Under the pieces are notes generated by a model. That model was given only the letters and a program-made list of their open reading frames with translations. It had not been told where the DNA came from and ran no database searches. 64,000 nt of DNA from Rugalucina vietnamica (lineage: Eukaryota > Mollusca > Bivalvia > Lucinida > Lucinidae): assembly GCA_964017185.1 (NCBI GenBank), contig OZ024878.1:16389851-16453850 (forward strand), in the 5' to 3' direction. How positions within the stretch are numbered: position 1 is the stretch's first letter; each line of letters begins with the position of its first letter. Position numbers and translations under genes: made by a program. Of this stretch, positions 54,503-64,000 are shown piece by piece.

Positions 54503-56900
54503 ACCAGAGGACCAATGGTCCTGTAAACACTCACCTGAAACCCGAGATATATACCAGTAAACTTGTTTGACTATAATGGTAATATACATGTACGAGTATA
54601 ACCCCAGGGCCGGGTCAGAGCAACCCCTGGAGTCAATTTCATTTTGAAAACATAAAACTTCAGTCCATTTGCCAATTTACTACAAGTTTTGCCCTTCAAA
54701 TGACATTTTAACAATTTTCCCCATTCAAATGCCAGGGTGACCTAGGTTGACCTTGCTGTAAAATAGGTCAAGGTCATCCAAGGGCCACGATTTATATAAA
54801 CTTTGTAGAGCTCCATTGCCTGATGCTTCATGCCAAGTTTCAAAATCACAGGCCTTCTGGTTCTGGAGAAAAAGATTTTTAAAGGTTTTTGCTATTTATA
54901 GCCATGGCAGCCATCTTGGTCATGTGACCTTGACCATTTACATAAACTTTCATTGCCCCTTCCTAACAATGCTCCTCATAAAGTTTGGCTTTGATTGGCC
55001 AAGCAGTTTCAGAGAAGAAGATCTTTGAATATCACTGTATTATACATGTATATTGCCCTGGGGTGGGGGCAGACAGACCCCTGGGGTCCAATTTTTTTTT
55101 CAGAATCATCAATCTCAAGTCCATTTGCCCATTTCCCTACAAATGACATTTTAACACTTTTCCCCATTCAAATGCATTAGCGACCTATGTTGACCTTGCT
55201 GTAAAATAGGTCAAGGTCATCCCAGGGTCATGATTTATATAAACTTTGTAGAGCTCCAGTCACTGATGCTTCACACCAAGTTTCAAAATCATTGGCCTTC
55301 TGGTTCTGGAGAAGAAGATCTTTAAAGGTTTTTTCTGTTTATAGCCATGGCGGCCATCTTGGTCAGTGACCTTGACCATTTATATAAACTTTCATTCCCA
55401 CTTGCTAACAATGCTCCTCATAAAGTTTCGCTTTGACTGGCCAAGCAGTTTCAGAGAAGAAGATCTTTGAATATCACTGTATTATACATGTATAATGCCC
55501 CAGGGTGGGGCAGACAGACCCCTGGGGTCCAAATTTTTTCAGAATCATCAATCTTCAGTCCATTTCCTGCAAGTTTTTCCCTAAAAATGACATTTTAACA
55601 CTTTTCCCCATTCAAATGCATTAGCGGCCCATGTTGACCTTGCTGTAAAATAGGTCAAGGTCATCCCAGGGTCATGATTTATATAAACTTTGTAGAGCTC
55701 CATTGCCTGATGCTTCATGCCAAGTTTCAAAATCACAGGCCTTCTGGTTCTGGAGAAAAAGATCTTTAAAGGTTTTTTCTATTTATAGCCATGGTGGCCA
55801 TCTTGGTCATGTGACCTTGACCATTTATATAAACTTTCTTTCCCCCTTCCCAAGGCAGGGTTCCCACAAATCATAAAAAGTAAAATTCCCTGACTTTTCA
55901 CTGACTTTTCAATGACCAAATTCCAAAATTCCCTGACCAAAATAAGCGGCATTTTTCGACTATTTCTGAATTTCGTCGGTGCTAAAATTCCAAAAAAGGC
56001 GAGAAATAGCCCCGTAAATACACATTAGGTAAGAATCCTTATCTAGAGCACTCAATTGGCTTCATGAATAGCATAGCTCACCTAAAAGTTGGAAATCATT
56101 AGAATTTATTGATTTATAACTGTAATTATCATCACTGAAAAATATGGTCTGACGTTTGATTCTAAAATTCCCTGACTTTTCCCTGACTTTTGCCAAAATT
56201 TCAAATTTCCCAGACCAAAAACAAAAATCCCTGACTTTTCCCTGACCTTTAACTTTTTTTATTTTTCCCTGACTTTTCCCTGACCGTGGGAACCCTGCAA
56301 GTTTGAAGGATGCTCCATATGAAGTTTGGCTTTGATTGGCCAGGCGGTTTCAGGGGAGAAGATGTTTCATTATTATGGAAATATACGTGTATATAGCCCC
56401 GGGGTAGAGGCAGACAACCCCCCAGGGGCTAAAATTTTCCATTAACATTAATCTTCTGTCCATTTGCCTATTCCCAGTAAGTTTTACCCATTAAATAGCA
56501 TTTTACCATTTTTTCCCATTCAAATGCATTGGCGACCTTAGTTGACCTTGCCGTAAAATAGGTCAAGGTCACCCTAGGGTCATGATTTATATAAACTATG
56601 ATGGGCCCTCATCCCCGATGCTACATACCAAGTTTCGTGGAAATCGGCCCACTGGTTCTGGAGAAGAAGATTTTTAAAGGTTTTTAATATTTATAGCCAT
56701 GGCGGCCATCTTGGTCATGTGACCTGGACCATTTATATAAACTTTCGTTCCCCCTTCCGAAGGATGATCCACATGAAGTTTGGCTTTGATTGGCCCAGCG
56801 GTTTCAGAGGAGAAGATCTTTGAAATTGTGGACGACGGACGACGCCGGAGCATGGGTATACTATAAGCTCACCTGTGAGCCTTCGGCTCAGGTGAGCTAA
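54503..56900 (+). mobile_element. Composite Helitron-like array C (GACCTTGACC repeats)
   Basis: Left end ACCAGAGGACCAATGGTCCT, right hairpin GAGCCTTCGGCTC then AGGTGAGCTAA. About four units of ~440 bp with AAAATAGGTCAAGGTCATCC, TTCTGGTTCTGGAG and CATCTTGGTCA. It carries a 442-bp TIR insert at 55856..56297. The base after CTAA is C here, unlike arrays A and B. Confidence 0.65.
55856..56297. mobile_element. TIR MITE, CAGGGTTCCCAC ends, within array C
   Basis: Ends CAGGGTTCCCACAAAT and GTGGGAACCCTG. The body is full of CCCTGACTTTTC-type units near both ends. Flanks CAAGG and CAAGT match in 4 of 5 bases. hAT-like non-autonomous. Confidence 0.85.
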
Positions 56901-56937
56901 CAAAAAAATGGTAAAGGTTTTACAAACTTGCAACTTG

Positions 56938-56956
56938 TGGTTACAAATGACTAATG
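56938..56956 (-). repeat. TGCAC-family end fragment
   Basis: GTGGTTACAAATGACTAATGC matches the terminus of the TGCAC elements at 44619 and 59922. The rest is missing. Confidence 0.5.
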
Positions 56957-57586
56957 CAAAACAAATAATGTTGTTTCTAAGAGATTTTTTAAAGATATTT
57001 TTTTAAGATAACATTTAATACAAAGTGAAAAGTTTAAAACATGCAACACTTCAAACAATACTTGAGCATATCAGGTGTCTTCTGGTAAGGTGTATTTACA
57101 ATTACATACAAAGCACAGAACACTGGCCAAAATGGCGAGTGATAATGGAAAGTATGTGCGACAAAAGAAACACCATATTCATTCTGATGAGCGCACATGC
57201 GGCAATAAGTCAGTTCTTTTTTGGACTTGTATATCGTGCAAATAATTGCAAATCTGTACTTTTGCAAGGAAAATGCCCTGAATATCCCTACACAACTTCA
57301 AATCAAAATGTTCAGCATGAGTGACATGCTACAAGCCAGAGACTATTGTTCACCTATTTCACTTTTTGTATTTATCTTTCTACTCTGAAAGTTTTTATGA
57401 GACATTTGAAAGCTCCCAATGTGCACTTATTGGAAAAAATTTCGTTACCTGCACTTAACATGCTTAACATAGCGTGTTGAAGCACATTTATCAGAATTAA
57501 TTCTGTACTTCAATGCTAAAAATAATCTTGAAGGGCCATAAAAACAGTCTGTATACAAGGAGCAAGCCCACAAACACACCATTACA
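56957..57586. other. Intergenic, nothing recognised
   Basis: AT-rich with accidental open frames on both strands (57025, 57267). Confidence 0.5.
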
Positions 57587-57811
57587 TGAGCCGCATCGTG
57601 AGAAAACCGGATTTTTGCCTATGCGAAAACAAAGGCGCAGATCAGCTTCGCGGTTATCAGCGCCTTTGTTTTCGCTACACGGATAGTATATTTCCTCTTC
57701 TTCTTATATCCGAAATTTCAAGCTTCTAGCCTGCTTCTGTAACTGTACAGGTCAGTTTGTGTCAGACCTTGTCGGAAACACCGAAGACCGGTTTTCTCGC
57801 GTCGCGGCTCA
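57587..57811 (+). mobile_element. Hairpin MITE copy J, core shortened
   Basis: TGAGCCGCATCGTGAGAAAAC to GTCGCGGCTCA. The core reads GATCAGCTTCGCGGTTATCAGC, so part of the right palindrome arm is deleted. The outer TIR is well kept. Confidence 0.9.
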
Positions 57812-58060
57812 CATGACATTTCAATGACAATATACAGTGTATTTAATTGAACACAAAATGGTTATAACCCTGAACACATTTTTAAGTAAATTCTGATTTG
57901 ACTGAACACATGTTTCTGGCACTTGGAAGACACTGACTTTAAGTTTGAGAATGTCAAACATTCTGCATATTCAATTTAAATTGAGCATTTTGAACTGTCT
58001 TGATTAGATTTTTTTTACTTGATTTCTTAACTTTCACAAGTCAGACAATCAAGATAGAAA

Positions 58061-58297
58061 TGAGCCTGTGCATGAGAAAACCAACAATTTGGGTTTCCGA
58101 CCAGGTCCAACATAAACCAGGCTGTACAGTTACAGAATAAAGCTAGAAGCTTGAAACTTTGAATATAAGTAGAAGAGGAATTGTACTATCCGTGTGGCGA
58201 AAACAAAGGCGCTGATCAGCTTCGCAGTTACTGCGAAGCTGATCTGCGTCTTTGTTTTCGCATATGCAAATTGTTGGTTTTCTCACGCACAGGCTCA
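58061..58297 (-). mobile_element. Hairpin MITE copy K
   Basis: TGAGCCTGTGCATGAGAAAAC to CGCACAGGCTCA, reverse orientation. Core of the TTCGCAGT/ACTGCGAA type, perfectly paired. It lies downstream of the Ser-rich gene. Confidence 0.9.
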
Positions 58298-58805
58298 AAT
58301 AATATGACCTGATCAGTTTATCAATGGTCTGTAGAATATCAATGTATGAAGTCGACAGCACATTTGTATTCGACAGCGCATTTGTCATGCTTTGTGTTAC
58401 CTGATGGCTCTTTTTATTCCTGGTAAAGGATTTAGGTCGACATTTTTTTTTTTTCAGTTCAATGCTCATAGCTGCTTCAATTACAATCGATCTATAGCAC
58501 TTTTGACATATATAAATCAGAAAATATTTCAACAATTAGTTCTGTAACAACTGGCAAGATAAAATCTTAAAGCACATCATAATGATCATGATAAAGACTG
58601 CATCAGATGTTCAAAACTTTCAGAAACTAACCTTGTACTAGAAGCTTGAACACAAAATGTAAGCTACACTATTCTATGGTACACAAGCCTACTACTAACC
58701 AGCCTTACATCCACAGAAGAGGATGGCATCGATTAATTTCTAGTATGTGACTGACTGGGTTAGGAAAATTCCTTAAACATCCTACCAGAACAGCAGGGCT
58801 ATATA

Positions 58806-59035
58806 TGAGCTGCGTCATGAGAAAACCAACATTTTGCAAAGGCGAAAACAAAGGCGCAGATCAGCTTCGCAGTGACTGCAAAGCTGATCAGCGCCTTTCT
58901 TTTCGCTACTTAGATAGTACAAAAAAATTCCTGTACTTTCAAAACCAAAATTTCCAGCCTCTAGCCATTTTCTGTGATTTTCTGTGCTTCTGCAGTTTGA
59001 TTTGTCTCAGACCTGTTTTCTCAAGACGTGGCTCA
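58806..59035 (+). mobile_element. Hairpin MITE copy L, in the likely 3' UTR of the Ser-rich gene
   Basis: TGAGCTGCGTCATGAGAAAAC to GACGTGGCTCA, flanked by ATATA / TATAT. It begins 48 bp past the stop codon (59083) in the direction of that gene. Possible poly-A signals lie beyond it (AATAAA on the minus strand near 58415), so it could be transcribed in the 3' UTR. Confidence 0.85.
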
Positions 59036-59082
59036 TATATTGTCTGTTCTTTGTCTTGTCAATACAACCAATGCCATCCAGC

Positions 59083-59115
59083 TCAGTCTTCTTCCTCACT
59101 AGCCGCATCAAACAT
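59083..59115 (-). CDS. Ser-rich gene, last coding exon
   Basis: 33 nt, acceptor CATCATTTCAG|ATGTTT. It encodes MFDAASEEED and a TGA stop. MITE copy M begins 34 bp upstream of the exon on the plus-strand map, close to the branch-point region. Confidence 0.75.
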   Translation of the reverse strand: MFDAASEEED

Positions 59116-62100
59116 CTGAAATGATGGAAGCAAAGATAATGGAACATATGAGCCGTGCCAGGAGAAAACCGGATTTTCGCCTTTGCGGAAACAAAGGTGC
59201 AGATCAGCTGTGCAGTAACTGCACAGCTGATCAGCGCCTTTGTTTTCGCTACAGGGATGATAGAGTACCTCTTCTACGCATAGCCAAAATTTTAAGCGTC
59301 TAGCCTTTTTCTGTGTCTGTACAGGCCGATTTGTGTTGGACCTTGACGGAAATCCCGAAGACAGGTTTTCTCATGTCGAGGCTCATATTATGTATGGTTG
59401 AAGGCCGATTTGTGTTGGACCTTGACGGAAATCCCAAAGACATGTTTTCTCACGTTGCGGCTCATGTTATGTATGGTTGTTTCATATATGAACTTTATGA
59501 AACCAGCTTTCTGTGGGTTATGTCATCATGAGGTCACAATTTTTAACTGTTCGTTGGACAATCAACCGATCATATAATTACAAACTCCTGTAACAGTGTT
59601 AATACACCTGTGTACTCATATCATATTATTACATGAAATAATTGACTAAATAACCTACCCCTAGCAGATTCTTTGGCTCTATATTAGACTTGGTGCCCGG
59701 CACGTCATCCAGCTCTAGATTACCTCCCTCTATTTCATAAGTGGGGGTTATTGCCCTTTCCTCCTCACACATACTGAAACTACTGTTGAAGCTGTCATTG
59801 TGGTTGTGCACTGGACTCGCTGAATATCTAGAGGCACTGAAATCACAGCCAGATTACCAGATGGAGGAAGTATTTGATGAAAATTGAACAAGTATATGTT
59901 GTAGGTGCCTCAGGAAGATTATGCACTGGTCTTTTGTAACCACAGCCCCTCCCACTCACAGGGGAGGGCAGGGGGTAGCCGTGGAAATAAGCAGGGCTTT
60001 GAACAAAGTTTTGCCATGGCAGTGCGGGGGAAATACCCAGGGTTTGCTTTATATAGGCAAAAAGAGCCGTCAAATGAAGATAGCAAGCTGTGGGGGGAAA
60101 AGAGCAGTGGTTTAACCAACACGCATTCCCCGCAGGGTGGGGTTTTAGCGGGGATTTGCTGGACCAAAATTCAAAGCCCCCGCTATTCCCCGGGGTTGGG
60201 GTGGAGGTGTGGTTACAAATGACTCGTGCATTACTCTAATGTACAATACTGGTTTTCCAGTGAGCGCCAACAACAAACATTTTAAGTTTTTGGTAAGCCA
60301 AGATGTTAACCAGTACTTTAGGAACTTATTGTGTCTTGCTAAAGGACACACTCAGCACAAGCTGGATTCACACCGCTGATTTTTGATTAGGAGTCTAACA
60401 CTCTGGGCCCAGTTGTTCAAAACTTCGTAAGCTTAACATCATTGTTAAAAGAACTCAACTCGTTTTAAGTAAATGCCGACTACATAAGCAAATACACTGT
60501 TATTTTTTGTTGATAAAATTTGAGAATCCTTTGCATTGGATTCTCACATTTTATCAACAAAATATAACAGTGTATTTGTAATATTCATGTTTGAAATTTT
60601 AACGAATCATTAACTGATGACATCGTTAATTTTGAACAACTGGCCCCTGGTTGTCAGTCCATGACTTTTATCATATGAGCCGCCCCATGGGAAAACCAAC
60701 CATCTGCATAGGTGAAAACAAAGGCGCAGATCAGCTTCGCGGTAACCGCGAAGCTGATCAGCGCCTTTGTTTTCGCTACACGGACAGTACACTTCCTCTT
60801 CTTCTTAAATCCGAAATTTCAAGCTTCTAGCCTGCTTCTGTGACTGTGCAGCCTGATTTGTGTCAGACCTGTTCGGGAACCACATTGTTGGTTTTCCCAC
60901 GAGACGGCTCATATCTAACCATGCTCCTGGAAAAGAATGTGACAGTTAATTCTTTACATACCTTCTAGATGGTGGATGTACAGGTGACGAGCTGACCGGA
61001 GATGGAATATGGCCGAAGTGGCGATGGCGAACAAAAGGTGTGGTGAAGGCATTGCGTACTGGCTTTTGACTGGAAAAAGGAGATAGAGATAAAAAGGACA
61101 TCTTTAGAACATAGCCATCTTTATTTTAGTCTCCTTTATATTGCTGACTTCTTCAAAATGAATTCTTGCTTATCTAAAGTTATCCAGCAGCTTATAAGCA
61201 AATATTGTCTTGAATTACTGCTTTTAATCTATAGTTGTGAAATTTTAGTGGTGGTGGCTATGAAAGCCTATGATATTTGTGCTCTACATCCAACTCAACA
61301 GCTAAGTCATATGGAGATGGGACTCGAGTTTAAAGTCTCGGTTGAAAGACTGAAGAAGGCCTGGGTCAAACTTGCCGTCCCTGGTTTACAAAGCAAGTGG
61401 CTTGATCTCTACACCACAGACATTTACAGCAAGTTTGGGTTCTCAAGTTGAAGATATTCACCAGAAAGAAATGCAAGTACACAGAACAGATCTATTAACC
61501 CACATAAACCTGGTGTGGTTCTTCTCTTTGTGGGTATAGGCAAACCGCACAGCCCAGATATGACCTCACAGAAAATGGGCTATTCTGTCAGTGTAGAAAA
61601 TAGGCAGTTTGTCTGTAAGTCAGGTTGAACATTAGTCATCAACATGAAAGCCATGTACCAGCTAACCTCCAGATTGCACACTATCTGTTTGACCACCTAA
61701 TGCCCATAAAATGAAAGTGGACTCTATGATGGCCCCGACTAAAGCTATTCATTTTAGTTGGTTGGGGCCGGAGCTTCTTGTCTGTTGCTTGGCCCACCGG
61801 GGTTCAACTGGTGTTTTTCTTTTGCTCCGGAGTTAGTAAGTTATTTGGCGCCCAGGGATCTCCATCGTCGGGCAGCTTACTCAATCTGTGAGTCCTGGTT
61901 TTTGATTCATCAGGATGTTTATGATTTATTTGTCTGTTCTTGATGATTCATTTACTAGTTAGAGATTCACCACGAGGACCGAAGAAGTAACTAAATGTTA
62001 TGAACCACTGCAGAAGCTGAGGGTGAGGTTACGGCCGTGTAAAATCGATTTAAACCCGCCAGTAACTTTGTGTTACTGATCGTTCCAAGTCGATACTTCT

Positions 62101-63530
62101 GTGGTGGTTCTTTTTGTTTTATGTCTTTTACAATTGACTGAGTTTTATGTAACTGAGTGGCCACCTATTGGGAAAATAGCTGCTCATTCGGCTTACGAAA
62201 CGTTTTCATGGTATAAGTACCTGATTGTTAGTTTGGTTTTTTCCCACCTCGGTTTTTGGAGTGGAAATCTTTTTCTGATTGCGCCTTTTCCTGATCTTTG
62301 CCTACTTGTACCTTTTCACACCCAAATGATATTGATGTGCAAGTCCAATAATATGATAAATGGGCTATAAATAGACTTACTGTGGCATAACAAACTCCTC
62401 ACTGAAACTGTCGTTGGAAGACGAGGATTCTAACAGAGCACCGATAGAGTTGTTGTTGATACTGATGTCATTCTCAAATATCTCATCTGCCACAAAAAAA
62501 GATCATATGAGCCGCAATGTCAGAAGATGGACTTTGGTGTTTCTAACTACTGTAGAGCAAAACGCTTGAAACGTTAAATTTAAACAGAAGAGGAACTGTA
62601 TTATTTGTGTAGTGAAAATAAAGGAGCAGATAAGCTGTGCAGTCTCTGCAGAGCTGATCTGCACCTTTGTTTTTGCATAGGCCGAAGTCCGTTATTCTCA
62701 TGACTACCTCAAATGTTTTATCTTTTTCCTGCCTTTTCTTGATCTTTTCTTTCTAAAAACCTGTTGCACGTGAAGGCCAATCTATCTTATGCTTCATTTG
62801 TACATCATTATATTCTGTATTAGGTCATTCAACATGAATACTTTACAGGTTCTTCATTTCTACCAGTGTAGGAAAATGTTAGATAGTCTTTTACAGCGAC
62901 AGCTAAAGTCATGATGGGATGGTCATTTATCGTAGACAGTTCCCGGGCAGGTCACAAAAGGCAGATTACCAGCAGTAACTGCACATTTCTTTCACCACTA
63001 ACTAACAGATGCTCTTCTTAGATCAGAATGGTTGTAGAAATGAGCCGCCACATGGGAAAACCAACAATCTGCCTAGGCAAAAACAAAGGCGCCTTTGTTT
63101 TCGCTACTCTGATAGTACAGTTCCTCTTCTTTCTAAATCCGAAATTTCAAGCTTCTAGCTCCTTTCTGTGCTCGTACTGGTCGGTTTGTGTCAGACCTGG
63201 TCGGAAATCACATTGTTGGTTTTCCCACCAGGCCGCTCAATTATGTGAGGATAGATTGTGGGTCTGCTTCACGAAGTCGTGTCAGGCGCACTACTGATCA
63301 AGCTATCGAGCCCAGTTACCAGTGCAGTAATTACAAAACTCATTATAAACTTATTCAAATATACCATCAGATAAGCTATGGTCCAGCCCGAGGCTTGAAT
63401 TGAGACTATGAGAGCCACTGGAAACGGACGAGTATTTCCGTCGTATCTTGTTGATCGGCTTCATGAACACGCTGGTGATTAACATTATGAACTGCCACAG
63501 GCGGTAGAATGTGGATTTCACTGTGGAAAT
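59083..63530 (-). CDS. Unknown membrane-associated Ser-rich protein, last five exons
   Basis: Exons 63530..63365, 62486..62381, 61069..60962, 59836..59659 and 59115..59083 on the minus strand join to 196 codons plus a stop. Splice borders are GT-AG, and phases 1, 0 (as CA|T), 2 and 0 match at each join. The product segment starts with a hydrophobic stretch (FYRLWQFIMLITSVFMKP) followed by KIRRKY, then Ser-rich sequence with SP sites (PSPVSSSPVHPPS), several acidic blocks (SLSDDEIFENDIS; EEERAITPTYEIEGG) and a C-terminal MFDAASEEED. This suggests a membrane-anchored or membrane-binding protein with a cytoplasmic, phosphorylatable tail; that is inference. I do not recognise the family. The 5' part lies beyond the window. 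Introns and the 3' flank carry five hairpin MITEs. Confidence 0.8.
59149..59385 (+). mobile_element. Hairpin MITE copy M
   Basis: TGAGCCGTGCCAGGAGAAAAC to GTCGAGGCTCA, flanked by TA. Core of the TGTGCAGT/ACTGCACA type, perfectly paired. The right end (from 59324) is tandemly duplicated once more up to about 59465, period 79 bp. Confidence 0.9.
59386..59466 (+). repeat. Tandem duplicate of the right end of MITE copy M
   Basis: GGCCGATTTGTGTTGGACCT occurs at 59324 and again at 59403, followed both times by GACGGAAATCCC, TTTTCTCA and TTATGTATGGTTG. One duplication of 79 bp. Confidence 0.9.
59659..59836 (-). CDS. Ser-rich gene, exon 4 in window
   Basis: 178 nt, acceptor GATTTCAG|TGCCTC, donor CTAGGG|GTAGGT. 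It encodes SASRYSASPVHNHNDSFNSS, then FSMCEEERAITPTYE and ends EPKNLLG. Confidence 0.85.
59922..60230. mobile_element. TGCAC-ended MITE, TSD TTA (PIF/Harbinger-like)
   Basis: Ends TGCACTGGTCTTTTGTAACC and GGTTACAAATGACTCGTGCA; TTA on both sides (59919-59921 and 60231-60233). The ends are C-rich and G-rich (CAGCCCCTCCCAC ... GGGGTGGAGG). It shares its ends with 44619..47200. It lies in the intron 85 bp from exon 4 of the Ser-rich gene. Confidence 0.88.
60270..60400 (-). mobile_element. SINE of the GAGCAAGACA family, reverse
   Basis: On the minus strand: GAGTGTTAGACTCCTAATCA, GTGTGAATCCAGCTTG, then CTTTAGCAAGACACAATAAG. It is the reverse of the 43730 copy, diverged. Confidence 0.65.
60405..60647. 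mobile_element. GGGCCC-ended foldback element, copy 2
   Basis: Ends GGGCCCAGTTGTTCAAAAC and TTTTGAACAACTGGCCCC; inner stem CACTGTTATTTTTTGTTGAT / ATCAACAAAATATAACAGTG. It matches the copy nested in the hAT element at 22056. Confidence 0.85.
60676..60911 (+). mobile_element. Hairpin MITE copy N
   Basis: TGAGCCGCCCCATGGGAAAAC to GAGACGGCTCA, flanked by ATA. Core of the TTCGCGGT/ACCGCGAA type, perfectly paired. Confidence 0.92.
60962..61069 (-). CDS. Ser-rich gene, exon 3 in window
   Basis: 108 nt, acceptor TTTTTCCAG|TCAAAAG, donor AGAAG|GTATGT. It encodes QKPVRNAFTTPFVRHRHFG, then HIPSPVSSSPVHPPSR. MITE copy N ends 50 bp beyond the donor. Confidence 0.85.
61070..62380. other. Intron of the Ser-rich gene with dispersed repeats
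   Basis: At 61285-61345 lies a relative of the AACAGCTAAGTCATATGGAG repeat of 50300. The remainder has no recognisable element; open frames at 61758 and 62101 look accidental. Confidence 0.5.
62381..62486 (-). CDS. Ser-rich gene, exon 2 in window
   Basis: 106 nt, acceptor TTGTGGCAG|ATGAG, donor CCACA|GTAAGT. It encodes DEIFENDISINNNSIG, ALLESSSSNDSFSEEFVMP. A hairpin MITE (copy O) ends about 22 bp from the acceptor. Confidence 0.85.
62508..62711 (-). mobile_element. Hairpin MITE copy O, diverged
   Basis: TGAGCCGCAATGTCAGAAGA to ACTACCTCA, reverse orientation. Core GATAAGCTGTGCAGTCTCTGCAGAGCTGATC, with some unpaired bases. It lies 22 bp upstream of an exon acceptor. Confidence 0.8.
63041..63239 (+). 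mobile_element. Hairpin MITE copy P, palindrome deleted
   Basis: TGAGCCGCCACATGGGAAAAC to CAGGCCGCTCA. The centre reads AAACAAAGGCGCCTTTGTTTT, a perfect short palindrome: the inner part (about 38 bp in other copies) is gone exactly between the symmetric arms. Confidence 0.9.
63365..63530 (-). CDS. Ser-rich gene, first exon in window
   Basis: 166 nt, acceptor CATTTTCAG|ATTTCC, donor TGATG|GTATAT, phase 1 at its end. It encodes ISTVKSTFYRLWQFIMLITS, then KPINKIRRKY and a Ser-rich part ending LGLDHSLSD. Confidence 0.85.
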
Positions 63531-63602
63531 CTGAAAATGGTTTATTTTCGTCATTAGGAATTTGGTTGGTTTTGATTCTTAATTTTGTCACAAAATTTTG
63601 GC

Positions 63603-63655
63603 CATTATGCACTGCCACAGACGATGGAATGTGGATTCACAGAGGAAATCTGAAA
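63603..63655 (-). pseudogene. Partial duplicate of an exon start (Ser-rich gene)
   Basis: The acceptor TTTTTCAG|ATTTCC and the first ~45 nt of the exon at 63530 are repeated 120 bp further upstream. The copy lacks one A (GTGAATCC against GTGAAATCC), so its frame is lost and it reaches a stop (GCATAA). It is probably a dead duplicate, though its acceptor is intact. Confidence 0.75.
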
Positions 63656-64000
63656 AACACACTCATGATTAACAGTAATTTGCTAAAATTAAATGCAGAT
63701 TTATCTCTGAAGCAAATATGGATCATTTGAATTTACAACTCGCATAATAATATAAGCAAATTTTTTTCATATTCTCTTAAAAAGATGTTTGTGTAATGCA
63801 TGTACATCTAGCAAAGAATGTTGGTTGGTTGACTTCATGTTTTAGATCCCACTCTCATATTGAGATTGAAAGACCGGAGAAGCCTGGGAAGAACCCATTG
63901 TTGCTGGTTTACATGGGTGATTGGCTCAACCACTATTCCACGTATACGCTTCAATCAGGATCAAATTTCCCAACATCTCCCTGACTGAATTTCAAATTTC
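63656..64000. other. Window end, upstream intron
   Basis: AT-rich; at 63820-63900 a piece resembling the TTGGTTGGTT repeat of 50265. No exon was found. Confidence 0.45.

Noticed and set aside
58143-60792. Recurring short frames with ENKGADQLRS-like peptides
   Set aside because: They are chance translations of the hairpin MITE palindrome, seen at several copies in different frames.
62864-62902. 39-nt candidate micro-exon (VAVKDYLTFSYT) between exons 1 and 2 of the Ser-rich gene
   Set aside because: Phases would fit, but the neighbouring exons already join directly (SLSD to DEIF) in the right phase, and the acceptor context is weak.

Overview
This is a repeat-rich eukaryotic nuclear window, most likely from a bivalve mollusc. 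Evidence: introns with GT-AG borders, an intronless RING/B-box TRIM-type gene of the kind expanded in bivalves, tRNA-derived SINEs, LINE and hAT remains, and arrays of long composite repeats that resemble the bivalve 'pearl' elements. There are no prokaryotic operons and no CRISPR array. The species cannot be fixed from the sequence alone.

Only three host genes can be supported. (1) On the minus strand, 1168..8414, six exons join in frame into the N-terminal ~225 residues of a signal-peptide protein with one C2H2-type finger and a membrane helix; the 3' end lies outside the window. (2) On the plus strand, 41478..43586 is a single-exon RING, B-box1, B-box2, coiled-coil protein of 702 aa with a propeller-like tail. 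(3) On the minus strand, 59083..63530, five exons join in frame into the last 196 residues of a protein with a membrane-like helix and a Ser-rich acidic tail; the 5' part lies beyond 64000. A partial duplicate of one of its exon starts lies at 63603..63655.

The rest is mobile DNA, much of it readable as dated layers. Sixteen copies of a ~237-bp hairpin MITE lie across the window, mostly in the introns of genes 1 and 3. Its central palindrome exists in three sequence versions, each still self-complementary. A 4.05-kb hAT element (18428..22480) has TIRs, a near-perfect 8-bp TSD and a three-exon transposase that reads through. A 5'-truncated LINE (14341..17757) is split by a 579-bp TA-flanked insert. 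Long foldback elements occur at 31536..34096 (8-bp TSD), 34723..36209 (6-bp), 37160..39642 (500-bp TIRs, 6-bp TSD, with an empty-site paralogue in the window) and 45490..46397 (6-bp). Smaller TIR elements carry GGCC or TGCAC ends with 3-bp TSDs, or CAGKG ends with 5-6-bp TSDs. Three Helitron-like composite arrays lie at 5967..7656, 47850..49622 and 54503..56900.

The main theme is DNA able to fold on itself: nearly every family here is a foldback or has a hairpin terminus, and several hairpins lie within tens of bases of splice sites or in a 3' UTR.
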